From Massilia sp. CF038 (GTDB lineage: Bacteria; Pseudomonadota; Gammaproteobacteria; Burkholderiales; Burkholderiaceae_D): a DNA stretch of 64,000 nucleotides. Made by a program: the position numbers and the translations under genes. The notes beneath the pieces were generated by a model. That model was not told where the DNA came from and searched no databases. It saw nothing but the letters and a program-made list of their open reading frames with translations. This document shows, in pieces, positions 25,818 to 34,056 of the stretch. Positions within the stretch are counted from its first letter, which is position 1; every line of letters begins with the position of its first letter. The stretch is from positions 310,001 to 374,000 of the forward strand of contig NZ_FQWU01000001.1 of assembly GCF_900129765.1 (NCBI RefSeq). Direction: 5' to 3'.

Positions 25818-26792
25818 ATGGCAAAAGCAATCCGCATGCAACAAACCGGTGGCCCGGAAGTGATGGAATACGTGGATGTGGACGTGGGCGAACCCGGCCC
25901 TGGGGAAGCGCGCGTGCGCCAGCATGCCATCGGCCTCAATTTCATTGACGTGTATTTCCGCACTGGCTTGTATCCGCAGCCCTTGCCGGCCGGCCTGGGC
26001 ATGGAGGGGGCGGGCGTGGTGGAAGCAGTCGGCGCGGGCGTGAGCGAAGTGCGTGTGGGCGACCGGGTGGCCTATGCTGGCCGGCCCAACGGCGCGTATG
26101 CCGAGCTGCGTAACATGCCAACTGCCAATCTGGTCAAGCTGCCGGACGCCATCTCCTTCGAGACCGGCGCGGCCATGATGCTGCAGGGCTTGACCGTGCA
26201 ATACCTGTTCAATGGCACCGTCAAACTCAAGCGGGGCGACACCATCCTGTTCCACGCCGCCGCTGGCGGGGTGGGCCTGATTGCCTGCCAATGGGCCAAG
26301 GCGATTGGTGTGAACATGATCGGCACCGTGGGCTCGGACGAAAAGGCGGCTCTGGCGCGTGCGCATGGCTGCACGCACGTGATCAACTACAACACCGAGA
26401 ATTTTGTCGAGCGCGTCAAGGAAATCACCAACGGCGAAAAAGTATCGGTGGTGTATGACTCGATCGGCAAGGACACCTTCATCGGCTCGCTCGATTGCCT
26501 GCGTCCGCTGGGCATGATGGTCAGCTTCGGCAGTGCTTCCGGCCCGGTGCCGGATTTCTCGCTGGCAGAACTGGCCAGCCGTGGCTCGCTGTTCATTACC
26601 CGTCCTACCTTGTTCAGCTACGCGTCCACCCGGCCGGCGCTGGAAGCCATGGCTGCCGATCTGTTCGAGATGGTTACCAGCGGCAAGGTGAAGATCGATA
26701 TCCACCAGCGCTACAAGCTGGCCGACGTGGCCCAGGCGCACCGCGACCTGGAAGCGCGCAAGACCACTGGTTCCACCATTCTCGTGCCATGA
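25818..26792 (+). CDS. NADPH:quinone oxidoreductase (zeta-crystallin type)
   Basis: 324 residues of the medium-chain reductase family without the catalytic zinc Cys pattern. GroES-like N-terminus (GLGMEGAGVVEAVG), NADPH motif AAAGGVGLIACQWAK, and YDSIGKDTF. ATG 25818 fits the family start (MAKAIRM); a GGAG precedes it. Reduces quinones or alkenals. Overlaps the next tiny gene by 4 bp (ATGA). Confidence 0.92.
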   Translation: MAKAIRMQQTGGPEVMEYVDVDVGEPGPGEARVRQHAIGLNFIDVYFRTGLYPQPLPAGLGMEGAGVVEAVGAGVSEVRVGDRVAYAGRPNGAYAELRNMPTANLVKLPDAISFETGAAMMLQGLTVQYLFNGTVKLKRGDTILFHAAAGGVGLIACQWAKAIGVNMIGTVGSDEKAALARAHGCTHVINYNTENFVERVKEITNGEKVSVVYDSIGKDTFIGSLDCLRPLGMMVSFGSASGPVPDFSLAELASRGSLFITRPTLFSYASTRPALEAMAADLFEMVTSGKVKIDIHQRYKLADVAQAHRDLEARKTTGSTILVP

Positions 26793-26926
26793 GCGGGCCC
26801 GAAAACGACAACGGCGAACCAGATGGTTCGCCGAAGTTTGGCCGCTTGCTGATCGTGCTGGTGCTGGCCGTGCTGCTTATTGTTGCGATTACGTTCGGAT
26901 CGGAAGCCCTGCTCGGGCATCCTTAG
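26789..26926 (+). CDS. 45-residue single-TM small protein
   Basis: ATG 26789 overlaps the quinone oxidoreductase stop (ATGA), the coupling used elsewhere in this window. The product has a polar N-terminus (MSGPENDNGEPDG), one hydrophobic helix (LLIVLVLAVLLIVAITFG) and a short tail, so it is likely an inner-membrane microprotein. Its TAG overlaps the TAA of the DUF4136 gene on the other strand. No function recognised. Confidence 0.65.
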   Translation: MSGPENDNGEPDGSPKFGRLLIVLVLAVLLIVAITFGSEALLGHP

Positions 26927-27579
26927 CCTTCGCGCTTGAGTTCCACCCGGCGCGCGACCCCGCTCACGCCCGGGAAGCCGGTGAACGCGCTTTGCACCAG
27001 GGCCGGCATCACGTTCGGGGTCGAACGGTCGCGGCTGCTGTTATGCACAGTCACGTCAAACAGGCGCTTGCCGTCGGCAGCGGACTTGATGGCCACCTGC
27101 ACTTCGCGGTTGTAATAGTGCTTGATGGTTTCGGTGTAGGTTGGGCCACCGTACCAGAATGGATCATAGAACGGGCTGTACCAGCCGCCACCCCAGTAGC
27201 GCCGCCCGCCCCAGTACGGGCGGTGGAAGCTGTACGGGCCCATAAAGCGGGCGCTGCCATAATAGCTGGGGAAGTCCGGTTGCAGCACGCGTACTGGCAC
27301 ATCCGTCGTGGTAAACCGCATCGATACCTTGAGCGCGGGCTTGGCGCCGGCAGCCGCTTCCTGGAAACCCAGGCGCGCCAGTTCGGTGCGCACCAAGTTC
27401 TGATAGCTACGCAACTCAAGCGTATCATCTTGCGGGGGCGGCGCCTCCAGGACGTAGCTCTTGTCCTGCACCTCGGCAGGCCATTCATGGAAAGTCGTTA
27501 CATCACTGCGGATGGTCGTCGCGCAGCCCGTCAACAACAGGGTCAGCGCAGCGGCGGCAGTCGTCAATAGGCGTTTCAT
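26923..27579 (-). CDS. DUF4136-family lipoprotein
   Basis: 218 residues. Lipobox LLTG-C followed by ATT, then a DUF4136-like domain and a middle segment very rich in Tyr, Trp and Gly (residues ~125-150). ATG 27579 (MKRLL) has GGAG 6-7 bases upstream; the Met four codons earlier is less likely. Envelope protein of unknown role. Confidence 0.8.
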   Translation of the reverse strand: MKRLLTTAAAALTLLLTGCATTIRSDVTTFHEWPAEVQDKSYVLEAPPPQDDTLELRSYQNLVRTELARLGFQEAAAGAKPALKVSMRFTTTDVPVRVLQPDFPSYYGSARFMGPYSFHRPYWGGRRYWGGGWYSPFYDPFWYGGPTYTETIKHYYNREVQVAIKSAADGKRLFDVTVHNSSRDRSTPNVMPALVQSAFTGFPGVSGVARRVELKREG

Positions 27580-27760
27580 CGCATTCTCCATCCAAAAATC
27601 TATTTACCCAAGAATCACTCTAGTTCTGTTTTACACTATTTTCTCAGATTTTTTACGAATTGTTACCGCGTGCACAGGCGAGAAACAGTCCGAGGCGAAT
27701 GCCACGCCTTGACGGTGTTGGTAAAATAGAGGTCTGCCCACCGTCACAGCCGAGTTTTCC

Positions 27761-30406
27761 ATGCGAACAGACACCCCCCAGACCATCTACCGCAAAGACT
27801 ATACGGCACCGAGCTACCTGGTTGATACAGTGGAATTGGGCTTCGATCTCGACCCTGACCGTACCATCGTCGCCAACCGCATGCGCATGCGGCGCAATGC
27901 GGCCAGTCCCCAACGCGAGATCGAGCTGTACGGCGAAAACCTATCGCTGGTGGCCCTGCGCCTGAACGGCAAACTCCTGGGCAAGAACGAGTACCGGATC
28001 GACGGCAACGTGCTGCGCATTGCCGGCGCGCCTGACGAGGTGACGCTGGAAATCGAAACCATCACGGTGCCTGTCAAGAACACCTCCTTGAACGGTCTGT
28101 ATGTTTCTAACGGGAACTTCTTCACGCAGTGCGAGGCGGAAGGCTTCCGTGCCATCACGTATTTCCCGGACCGGCCAGACGTCATGGCCCGGTTCACCGT
28201 CATGCTGCGGGCAGACAAAGCGGCCTACCCGGTCCTGCTGTCGAACGGCAACCTGATCGAAGAGGGCGATCTCGGCGATGGCCGCCATTACGCCAAATGG
28301 GAAGACCCGTTCAAAAAGCCGTCCTACCTGTTTGCCCTGGTGGCAGCGCGGCTGGTGTGCCAGGAAGAGACTTTCCGCCTGGCGGACGGGCGCGATGCGC
28401 TGCTGCAGGTGTGGGTGGAAGAGGGCAACCTCGACAAGACTGACTACGCCATGCAGTCGCTCAAGAATTCAATCCGCTGGGATGAAGAGCGCTTTGGCCT
28501 CGAGCTCGACCTGGACCGCTTCATGATTGTGGCCGTGAGCGACTTCAATATGGGGGCCATGGAAAACAAGGGATTGAATATCTTCAATACCAAGTTCGTC
28601 CTGGCCAATCCGCGCGTGGCCACCGATATCGACTATGCCGGCATTGAGGCGGTGGTCGGCCACGAATACTTCCACAACTGGACCGGCAACCGGGTTACCT
28701 GCCGCGACTGGTTCCAGCTGTCCCTGAAGGAAGGCTTGACCGTCTTCCGTGACCAGGAATTCTCGGCTGACATGATCGGCACCGACAGCGGCCGCGCCGT
28801 CACCCGCATTGACCAGGTGCGCACCTTGCGCCAGGCCCAGTTCCCGGAAGATGCAGGACCGATGGCGCATCCGGTGCGGCCCGACTCCTTTGTTGAAATC
28901 AACAACTTCTACACCGTGACCGTGTACGAAAAAGGCGCCGAAGTGGTGCGTATGTACCAGACCTTGCTGGGCCGCGAGGGCTTCCGCAAGGGCATGGACC
29001 TGTACTTCGAACGGCACGATGAGCAGGCGGTCGAATGTGACGACTTCCGCGCCGCGATGGCCGACGCCAATGGCCGCAATCTGGACCAGTTCGAGCGCTG
29101 GTACAGCCAGGCCGGTACCCCAGTGGTGCGGGCCGAAACCCGCTACGACGATGCGGCCCAGACCTACGATCTGACCCTCACGCAAACCTGCCCGGCCACG
29201 CCAGGCCAGGATAACAAGCTGCCCTTCCACATTCCGGTTGCCTTTGGCATGCTGGATGCCGACGGTGCCGACATGCCGTTGGTGCTCAATGGCCAGCTGG
29301 TGGGCAACACCGCCGTCCTCGAGCTGAAGGAAGCCAGCCAGACCTTCCGCTTTACCCGCGTCAAGGAAGCGCCGACGCCCTCGATCCTGCGCGATTTTTC
29401 CGCGCCGGTGATTCTGGAATACCAGTACAGCGACGCTGAACTGCTGCACCTGTTTAACTACGACAGCGATCCCGTCAACCGCTGGGAAGCGGGCCAGCGC
29501 CTGGCCATGGCGCGCCTGCTCAAGCTGACGGCGGCCGTGGCCGCAGGCGGCAAGATGGATCTGGACACCACCTTCATCGAGGCCATGGGCAAAATTGCCG
29601 CCGATAGCAGCCTGGATGCGGGCTTCCGCGAACAGGCCATGCTCCTGCCGTCCGAAAGCATGATTGCCGACCAGCTCGACGTGGTCAATCCGCAAGCGAT
29701 CCACCTGGCGCGCCAGTTCATGCGGCGCACCATTGGCCGCACCTTGCGTGCCACCTTGCTGGCGCAATACGAAGCCAACCAGATGCCCGGCGACTACAGT
29801 CCCGACGCCGTATCGGCGGGCCGGCGCGGTTTGAAGAATCTGGCACTGTCTTATCTGGCGGCGGCACCGGACCAGGCCAGTATGGACCTGGCCCAGCGCC
29901 AGTACGACAGTGCCGGCAACATGACCGACCGCGTGGCCGCCCTGGTGGCGCTGATCTACGCCGAAGCCGATGGCGCCGCCAAGGCGCTGGACCACTTTTA
30001 CCGCGAGTTTGAAAGTGAAGCCCTGGTCATCGACAAATGGTTTACCATGCAGGCCGCAGCCCCCGGGACCGATGTGGCCGCCCTGCGCGCCCTGATGCGC
30101 CACAAGGCATTCAATATCAAGAATCCGAATCGCGCACGCAGTCTGCTGTTCGCTTTTGCCAACAGCAACCCGGCGCAGTTCCACGCGCCGGACGGCAGCG
30201 GTTACGCATTCTGGGCCGAGCAGGTGATTGCGCTGGACGCGATCAATCCGCAAGTGGCCAGCCGCCTCGCGCGCTCGATGGACCGCTGGCGCCGTTTTGC
30301 GCCGGCCTTGCAAAGCCAAATGAAGAAAGCGCTGCAAAAGGTCGCAGGCATGAAAAAGCTGTCCAACGATGTGCGCGAAATCGTCACCAAAGCGCTGTCG
30401 AACTAA
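27761..30406 (+). CDS. pepN: Aminopeptidase N (M1 family)
   Basis: 881 residues, close to E. coli PepN. Substrate motif GAMEN, zinc site H301-E-x-x-H305 (VGHEYFHNW) and E324 (LKEGLTVF). N-terminal beta domain, catalytic domain and long helical C-terminus all present. Cytoplasmic broad-specificity aminopeptidase in peptide recycling. Not closely similar to the two M1 paralogs at 46689-51395. Confidence 0.97.
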   Translation: MRTDTPQTIYRKDYTAPSYLVDTVELGFDLDPDRTIVANRMRMRRNAASPQREIELYGENLSLVALRLNGKLLGKNEYRIDGNVLRIAGAPDEVTLEIETITVPVKNTSLNGLYVSNGNFFTQCEAEGFRAITYFPDRPDVMARFTVMLRADKAAYPVLLSNGNLIEEGDLGDGRHYAKWEDPFKKPSYLFALVAARLVCQEETFRLADGRDALLQVWVEEGNLDKTDYAMQSLKNSIRWDEERFGLELDLDRFMIVAVSDFNMGAMENKGLNIFNTKFVLANPRVATDIDYAGIEAVVGHEYFHNWTGNRVTCRDWFQLSLKEGLTVFRDQEFSADMIGTDSGRAVTRIDQVRTLRQAQFPEDAGPMAHPVRPDSFVEINNFYTVTVYEKGAEVVRMYQTLLGREGFRKGMDLYFERHDEQAVECDDFRAAMADANGRNLDQFERWYSQAGTPVVRAETRYDDAAQTYDLTLTQTCPATPGQDNKLPFHIPVAFGMLDADGADMPLVLNGQLVGNTAVLELKEASQTFRFTRVKEAPTPSILRDFSAPVILEYQYSDAELLHLFNYDSDPVNRWEAGQRLAMARLLKLTAAVAAGGKMDLDTTFIEAMGKIAADSSLDAGFREQAMLLPSESMIADQLDVVNPQAIHLARQFMRRTIGRTLRATLLAQYEANQMPGDYSPDAVSAGRRGLKNLALSYLAAAPDQASMDLAQRQYDSAGNMTDRVAALVALIYAEADGAAKALDHFYREFESEALVIDKWFTMQAAAPGTDVAALRALMRHKAFNIKNPNRARSLLFAFANSNPAQFHAPDGSGYAFWAEQVIALDAINPQVASRLARSMDRWRRFAPALQSQMKKALQKVAGMKKLSNDVREIVTKALSN

Positions 30407-30452
30407 CGCGCTTTTGCGCACATAAAAGAATTCAAACAAAAGAAGGAAGTCC

Positions 30453-31454
30453 ATGAAACGCGTCAGCCTCACGCAGCACCTGGTCGAAGAACAACGCAAC
30501 CACAACTCGATTCCCGCTGAATTGCGGCTCCTGATCGAAGTGGTCGCACGCGCCTGCAAAACCATCAGCCATTCGGTGGGCAAGGGCGCCCTGGGCGATA
30601 TTCTCGGCAGCGCCGATACCGAAAACATCCAGGGCGAAGTCCAGAAAAAACTGGACGTGATCTCGAACGAGATTCTGCTCGAAGCCAATGAGTGGGGCGG
30701 CCACCTGGCAGCCATGGCGTCGGAAGAAATGGAATCGATCCACCCGATCCCGAACCGTTACCCGATGGGCGAATACATGCTGCTGTTCGACCCACTGGAC
30801 GGCTCGTCGAATATCGACGTCAACGTATCTATCGGCACCATCTTCTCGGTGCTCAAGGCACCGGACGGCATGGGTACCCCGACCGAAGCGGATTTCATGC
30901 AGGCAGGCAGCAAGCAGGTGGCAGCCGGGTATGCCGTGTACGGCCCGCAAACCATGCTGGTGCTCACCACCGGCAACGGCGTGAACTGCTTTACTCTGGA
31001 CCGCGAGATGGGTTCGTGGGTGCTCACCCAGCGCAATATGATGATTCCTGCGGAAACCAAGGAATTCGCCATCAATATGTCCAACGCCCGTCACTGGCAT
31101 GCCCCGGTCACGCGCTATGTGGACGAAATGCTGGCCGGTAAAACCGGTCCGCGCGAAAAAGACTTCAACATGCGCTGGATTGCTTCGATGGTGGCCGATG
31201 TGCACCGCATCCTGAACCGCGGCGGCATCTTCATGTACCCGGCCGATACGCGCGACACCAGCATGCCCGGCAAGCTGCGCCTGATGTACGAAGCCAATCC
31301 GATGGCGCTGATCGTCGAGCAGGCTGGCGGCGCCGCAACCGATGGCCGCACCCGCATCCTGGATATTGCGCCGCAAAAGCTGCATCAACGCGTGCCGGTG
31401 TTCCTTGGCTCCAAGAGCGAAGTGGAACGCGTCACCAGCTACCACGCAGCATAA
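30453..31454 (+). CDS. fbp: Fructose-1,6-bisphosphatase class I
   Basis: 333 residues. Metal/substrate motif [24 protein letters not shown], and C-terminal [10 protein letters not shown]. Gluconeogenic enzyme, cytoplasmic tetramer. SD AAGGAAG. Starts 46 bp after pepN, likely one transcript. Confidence 0.97.
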   Translation: MKRVSLTQHLVEEQRNHNSIPAELRLLIEVVARACKTISHSVGKGALGDILGSADTENIQGEVQKKLDVISNEILLEANEWGGHLAAMASEEMESIHPIPNRYPMGEYMLLFDPLDGSSNIDVNVSIGTIFSVLKAPDGMGTPTEADFMQAGSKQVAAGYAVYGPQTMLVLTTGNGVNCFTLDREMGSWVLTQRNMMIPAETKEFAINMSNARHWHAPVTRYVDEMLAGKTGPREKDFNMRWIASMVADVHRILNRGGIFMYPADTRDTSMPGKLRLMYEANPMALIVEQAGGAATDGRTRILDIAPQKLHQRVPVFLGSKSEVERVTSYHAA

Positions 31455-31475
31455 TTTGCCTGTTTTTGAGGCAAA
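31455..31475 (+). other. Hairpin at the 3' end of fbp
   Basis: TTTGCCT (31455-31461) and AGGCAAA (31469-31475) around a T-rich loop, directly at the fbp stop. There is no T-run after it, so it is more a transcript-end stabiliser or weak terminator. Confidence 0.4.
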
Positions 31476-31538
31476 CAAGGGTGATTGCAGATTCGGACTA
31501 GCAAGTTCGCTGAATTGTTTGCTAGAATACGCGTCTTC

Positions 31539-31614
31539 GCCGATTTAGCTCAGTTGGTAGAGCAGTTCATTCGTAATGAAAAGGTCGCCAGTTCGATTCC
31601 GGCAATCGGCACCA
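31539..31614 (+). tRNA. tRNA-Thr (anticodon CGT)
   Basis: 76 bases including an encoded CCA. Acceptor arms GCCGATT and AATCGGC pair fully, D-arm GCTC/GAGC, anticodon loop TTCGTAA with CGT at positions 34-36, and T-loop TTCGATT. A TAGAAT -10-like hexamer lies at 31523-31528. Reads ACG threonine codons. Confidence 0.97.
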
Positions 31615-31633
31615 GGTATTCGCTTCAAGCACA

Positions 31634-31667
31634 AAACCCGCTCCTGTTACAGGGATGCGGGTTTTTT
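31634..31667 (+). terminator. Intrinsic terminator after tRNA-Thr
   Basis: Stem AAACCCGC (31634-31641) and GCGGGTTT (31657-31664), ending in six T. Twenty bases after the tRNA. Confidence 0.85.
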
Positions 31668-31679
31668 GTTTTGGGCGCC

Positions 31680-32063
31680 TTATTCCGGCGGACGGCCGTG
31701 AAATTGAATGTACAGCGCTTTCAACGGGGTAGGAAGGGCCTTCCAGTACGGTAAGGCGCGTTCTGGCGCGACGCGCCAGAACAGGTTTTCGACAAAGGAC
31801 ACGTCGATACAGCGCTTGACCTGGTCACTGCCGTTGTCGAACACTTCGTGTATGTACTCGAATACAGGCTTCGCTTGCAAGGCAGCGGCGCCGTGCCGCA
31901 TGTCGCTGTTGACGGCATTGGCCAAGCTTTCAAACCAGACGAAATAGGCGTCTTCGTCCGCCGGACTCTCGGCCCAATAGGTTTCATACAAGCGGTCGGC
32001 TTTTTCGGCCAGCATGGGGAAGCGTTCGTGCATCGCCTCAAAGAATGCCTGACAGGTGTTCAT
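31680..32063 (-). CDS. Hypothetical protein, 127 residues
   Basis: Soluble, rich in acidic and aromatic residues (DRLYETYWAESPADEDAYFVWFESLA; ENLFWRVAPERALPYWKALP). No family recognised with confidence. Its ATG overlaps the stop of the ArsR-type gene by 4 bp, so it is co-expressed with that repressor. Confidence 0.75.
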   Translation of the reverse strand: MNTCQAFFEAMHERFPMLAEKADRLYETYWAESPADEDAYFVWFESLANAVNSDMRHGAAALQAKPVFEYIHEVFDNGSDQVKRCIDVSFVENLFWRVAPERALPYWKALPTPLKALYIQFHGRPPE

Positions 32064-32374
32064 GGCCCTTTGACGGCGGCAGCCTGCAACACCGCATCAA
32101 GGAGGCCGGGGAAGCGGCTGTCCAGATCCTCGCGCCGTAATGAGTTAATAAACTGGGTGCCCTCGGCCGTCATCAGAATCACGCCCGCTTCGCGCAGCAC
32201 GCGGAAATGGTGCGACGCGGTTGATTTGGCTACGGGCAGGCACATGGCGCCGCATGGCTGCGATCCGTTCGTTGCCAGGTTTTCGACAATCGACAGGCGG
32301 GCAGGGTCGCTCAAGGCGTACAGCACCTGGGTCAGTGTCAGGGTGTCGGTGGTCGGGTGGTTATGCAATCTCAT
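32060..32374 (-). CDS. ArsR-family winged-helix regulator
   Basis: 104 residues. LYALSDPARLSIVENLA and the recognition helix region KSTASHHFRVLREAGVI are typical of ArsR/SmtB proteins. Two Cys occur at the loop before the recognition helix (CGAMCLP), possibly sensing, but the classical metal-binding ELCVCDL motif is missing. Divergent from the SDR gene; the repeats at 32403-32446 between them are its probable operator. Confidence 0.88.
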   Translation of the reverse strand: MRLHNHPTTDTLTLTQVLYALSDPARLSIVENLATNGSQPCGAMCLPVAKSTASHHFRVLREAGVILMTAEGTQFINSLRREDLDSRFPGLLDAVLQAAAVKGP

Positions 32375-32402
32375 TTGTGCAGTATCCCATATTTCATGTT
32401 AG

Positions 32403-32446
32403 TGTTCTATTGTTCTAATGTTCTATTGTTGTCGAACATAAGAACA
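32403..32446. promoter_or_regulatory. 8-bp tandem repeats and inverted half-site between ArsR and SDR genes
   Basis: Three consecutive octamers, TGTTCTAT, TGTTCTAA, TGTTCTAT (32403-32426), then a degenerate TGTTGTCG, followed by GAACATAAGAACA, which carries the motif in inverse orientation. In the 104-bp divergent intergenic region, so a multi-site operator for the ArsR-type protein is likely (inference). Confidence 0.6.
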
Positions 32447-32478
32447 ACTTTCCAATAATCAATAAAAAGGAAGCAAAC

Positions 32479-33237
32479 ATGTCTGCCAAATTCAGCAATC
32501 AAGTCGCAGTTGTTACTGGTGGTTCCACGGGGATTGGCCTGGCCATTGCCAAGGCCTTGCTGGAGCAGGGCGCCCGGCGCGTGTATGTCACAGGGCGTTC
32601 GGCCAAAAATCTCGATCATGCCGCGACCTTGCTCGGGCCCAATGCAGTCGCCCTGGTGTCCGATGTGGCCTCGCTATCCGATCTGGAAAAACTCAAAGCC
32701 GAGATCGAAGCGCGCGGTGACAAACTCGATGCGGTCTTTGCCAATGCCGGCATTGCCGAGAAAAACCAGTTTGGCGATACCACCGAAGCCGAGCTGGACA
32801 AAACCTTTGATATCAACGTCAAGGGTGTGTTCTTTACCGTGCAAACCTTGCTGCCTTTGCTCAAGGATGGCGCCGCGGTGGTGCTGACCGCGTCCATCGT
32901 GTCCAACAAGGGCATGGAGAATCTGAGTATCTATAGCGCCTCGAAAGCGGCGGTCCGTTCGTTTGCCCGTTCCTGGGCCAATGATCTGAAAGGCCGCAAG
33001 ATCCGCGTCAACGCCTTGAGCCCTGGTATGACGCTCACCCCGATCATGGAAAACGGTTTGAAGATGAATGCCGAGCAAATCGCCGGACTGGCCGAATTTG
33101 CCAAGGGCGCCATCCCGCTCGGCTACGTGGCCCAGCCCGACGAAATCGCCACGGCGGCACTGTTCCTGGCATCGCAAGATGCCAAATACATCAATGGGAT
33201 CGAATTGAGCGTGGATGGGGGCATGACGCAGATCTGA
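32479..33237 (+). CDS. SDR family oxidoreductase
   Basis: 252 residues. Cofactor motif TGGSTGIGLAIA, FANAG region, catalytic Ser (TASIVS) and YSASK (Y-x3-K), C-terminal GIELSVDGG. Classical SDR, substrate unknown. SD AAAAGGAAG. Divergent from the ArsR-type gene, which is the likely repressor. Confidence 0.93.
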   Translation: MSAKFSNQVAVVTGGSTGIGLAIAKALLEQGARRVYVTGRSAKNLDHAATLLGPNAVALVSDVASLSDLEKLKAEIEARGDKLDAVFANAGIAEKNQFGDTTEAELDKTFDINVKGVFFTVQTLLPLLKDGAAVVLTASIVSNKGMENLSIYSASKAAVRSFARSWANDLKGRKIRVNALSPGMTLTPIMENGLKMNAEQIAGLAEFAKGAIPLGYVAQPDEIATAALFLASQDAKYINGIELSVDGGMTQI

Positions 33238-33469
33238 TTTGGCGCTGGGGGCACATTGCATTCTGCCGATCTGGTTGCGTGCGATGGGCCCCGTTTCAAC
33301 GATCCATTTGGAAACTAAATTCCCATCTGAATTTATGCTTTGCAAACGCTGTATGGCTCTGTTAGTCACCGCACAGTGATCACCTGCTGATCGTTATATT
33401 TTTTGTATTCGCTGCATCGGTTCAGATGCAACACCGCGCGGGTATAAAACACTTTCAGAGGAATGGATC

Positions 33470-33904
33470 ATGGACAATCAAAAATCGAACGACGGTAACG
33501 CACGCAATGTAGGCAACGAAGGCTCGGGCAGCAGCATGGGCAAGGACCTGAGCAGGGATTCGAACGGCGGCATCGGCCGCAGCACGGGCGCAACGCCGGG
33601 TGCCAGCGCCGAGATCAGCAAAGGCGCCTCCGAGCTGCACCAGTCGATCGACAAAGCTGCCGATGCCGCGCCCGCCATGGCAGATCGCCTCGCGACGAGC
33701 GCCCACGCCGGCGTCGACAAAGTGCAAGGCGCGCTGGCCAATGCCAGCAACAGCATGGGCGAAAAATCCAAGCAGTTGAGCGAAGCCTACAAAAACTTCG
33801 CTGAAACCGGCCGTGGCTATGTTCGCAGCAGCCCGGCCACCTCGGTGCTGGTGGCACTGGCTGCCGGCTTCACCCTGTCGAAAATTCTGGGCCGCCGCCG
33901 CTAA
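33470..33904 (+). CDS. DUF883/ElaB-YqjD-like membrane-anchored protein
   Basis: 144 residues. Polar Gly/Ser/Asn-rich N-terminus, amphipathic helical middle (SELHQSIDKAADAAPAMADRLA; QLSEAYKNFAETGRGYVRSSPATS) and one C-terminal TM helix with RRR tail, the layout of ElaB/YqjD proteins that tether ribosomes to the inner membrane in stationary phase. SD AGAGGA. The 232-base gap before it holds no gene I can see. Catalase follows, which fits a stress setting. Confidence 0.8.
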   Translation: MDNQKSNDGNARNVGNEGSGSSMGKDLSRDSNGGIGRSTGATPGASAEISKGASELHQSIDKAADAAPAMADRLATSAHAGVDKVQGALANASNSMGEKSKQLSEAYKNFAETGRGYVRSSPATSVLVALAAGFTLSKILGRRR

Positions 33905-34056
33905 TCTGGGGCCGCCGCGCCCGGCCTGACGCCGGTCGGCTTGCAGCTGGCCGGCGTTTCGGCGCGTCCTGTTCCATTCATTTCGCACGACCGCGGCTTG
34001 CCCGCAATGCAGCGTTGCGCTTATCTCCACAGTTATCGTATTTTTCGAGGTGTTAC

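Noticed and set aside
28469-30715. 748-codon open frame on the minus strand opposite pepN
   Set aside because: GC-rich codon bias of pepN leaves its antisense frame open; the product has no motif, is rich in His/Arg/Gln, and pepN is certain.
31485-31754. 89-codon frame across tRNA-Thr
   Set aside because: It is read through the tRNA and its terminator; not a protein gene.
32403-32434. Short CRISPR-like array
   Set aside because: The 8-bp units touch each other with no spacers and lie in a divergent promoter region; an operator is the better reading.
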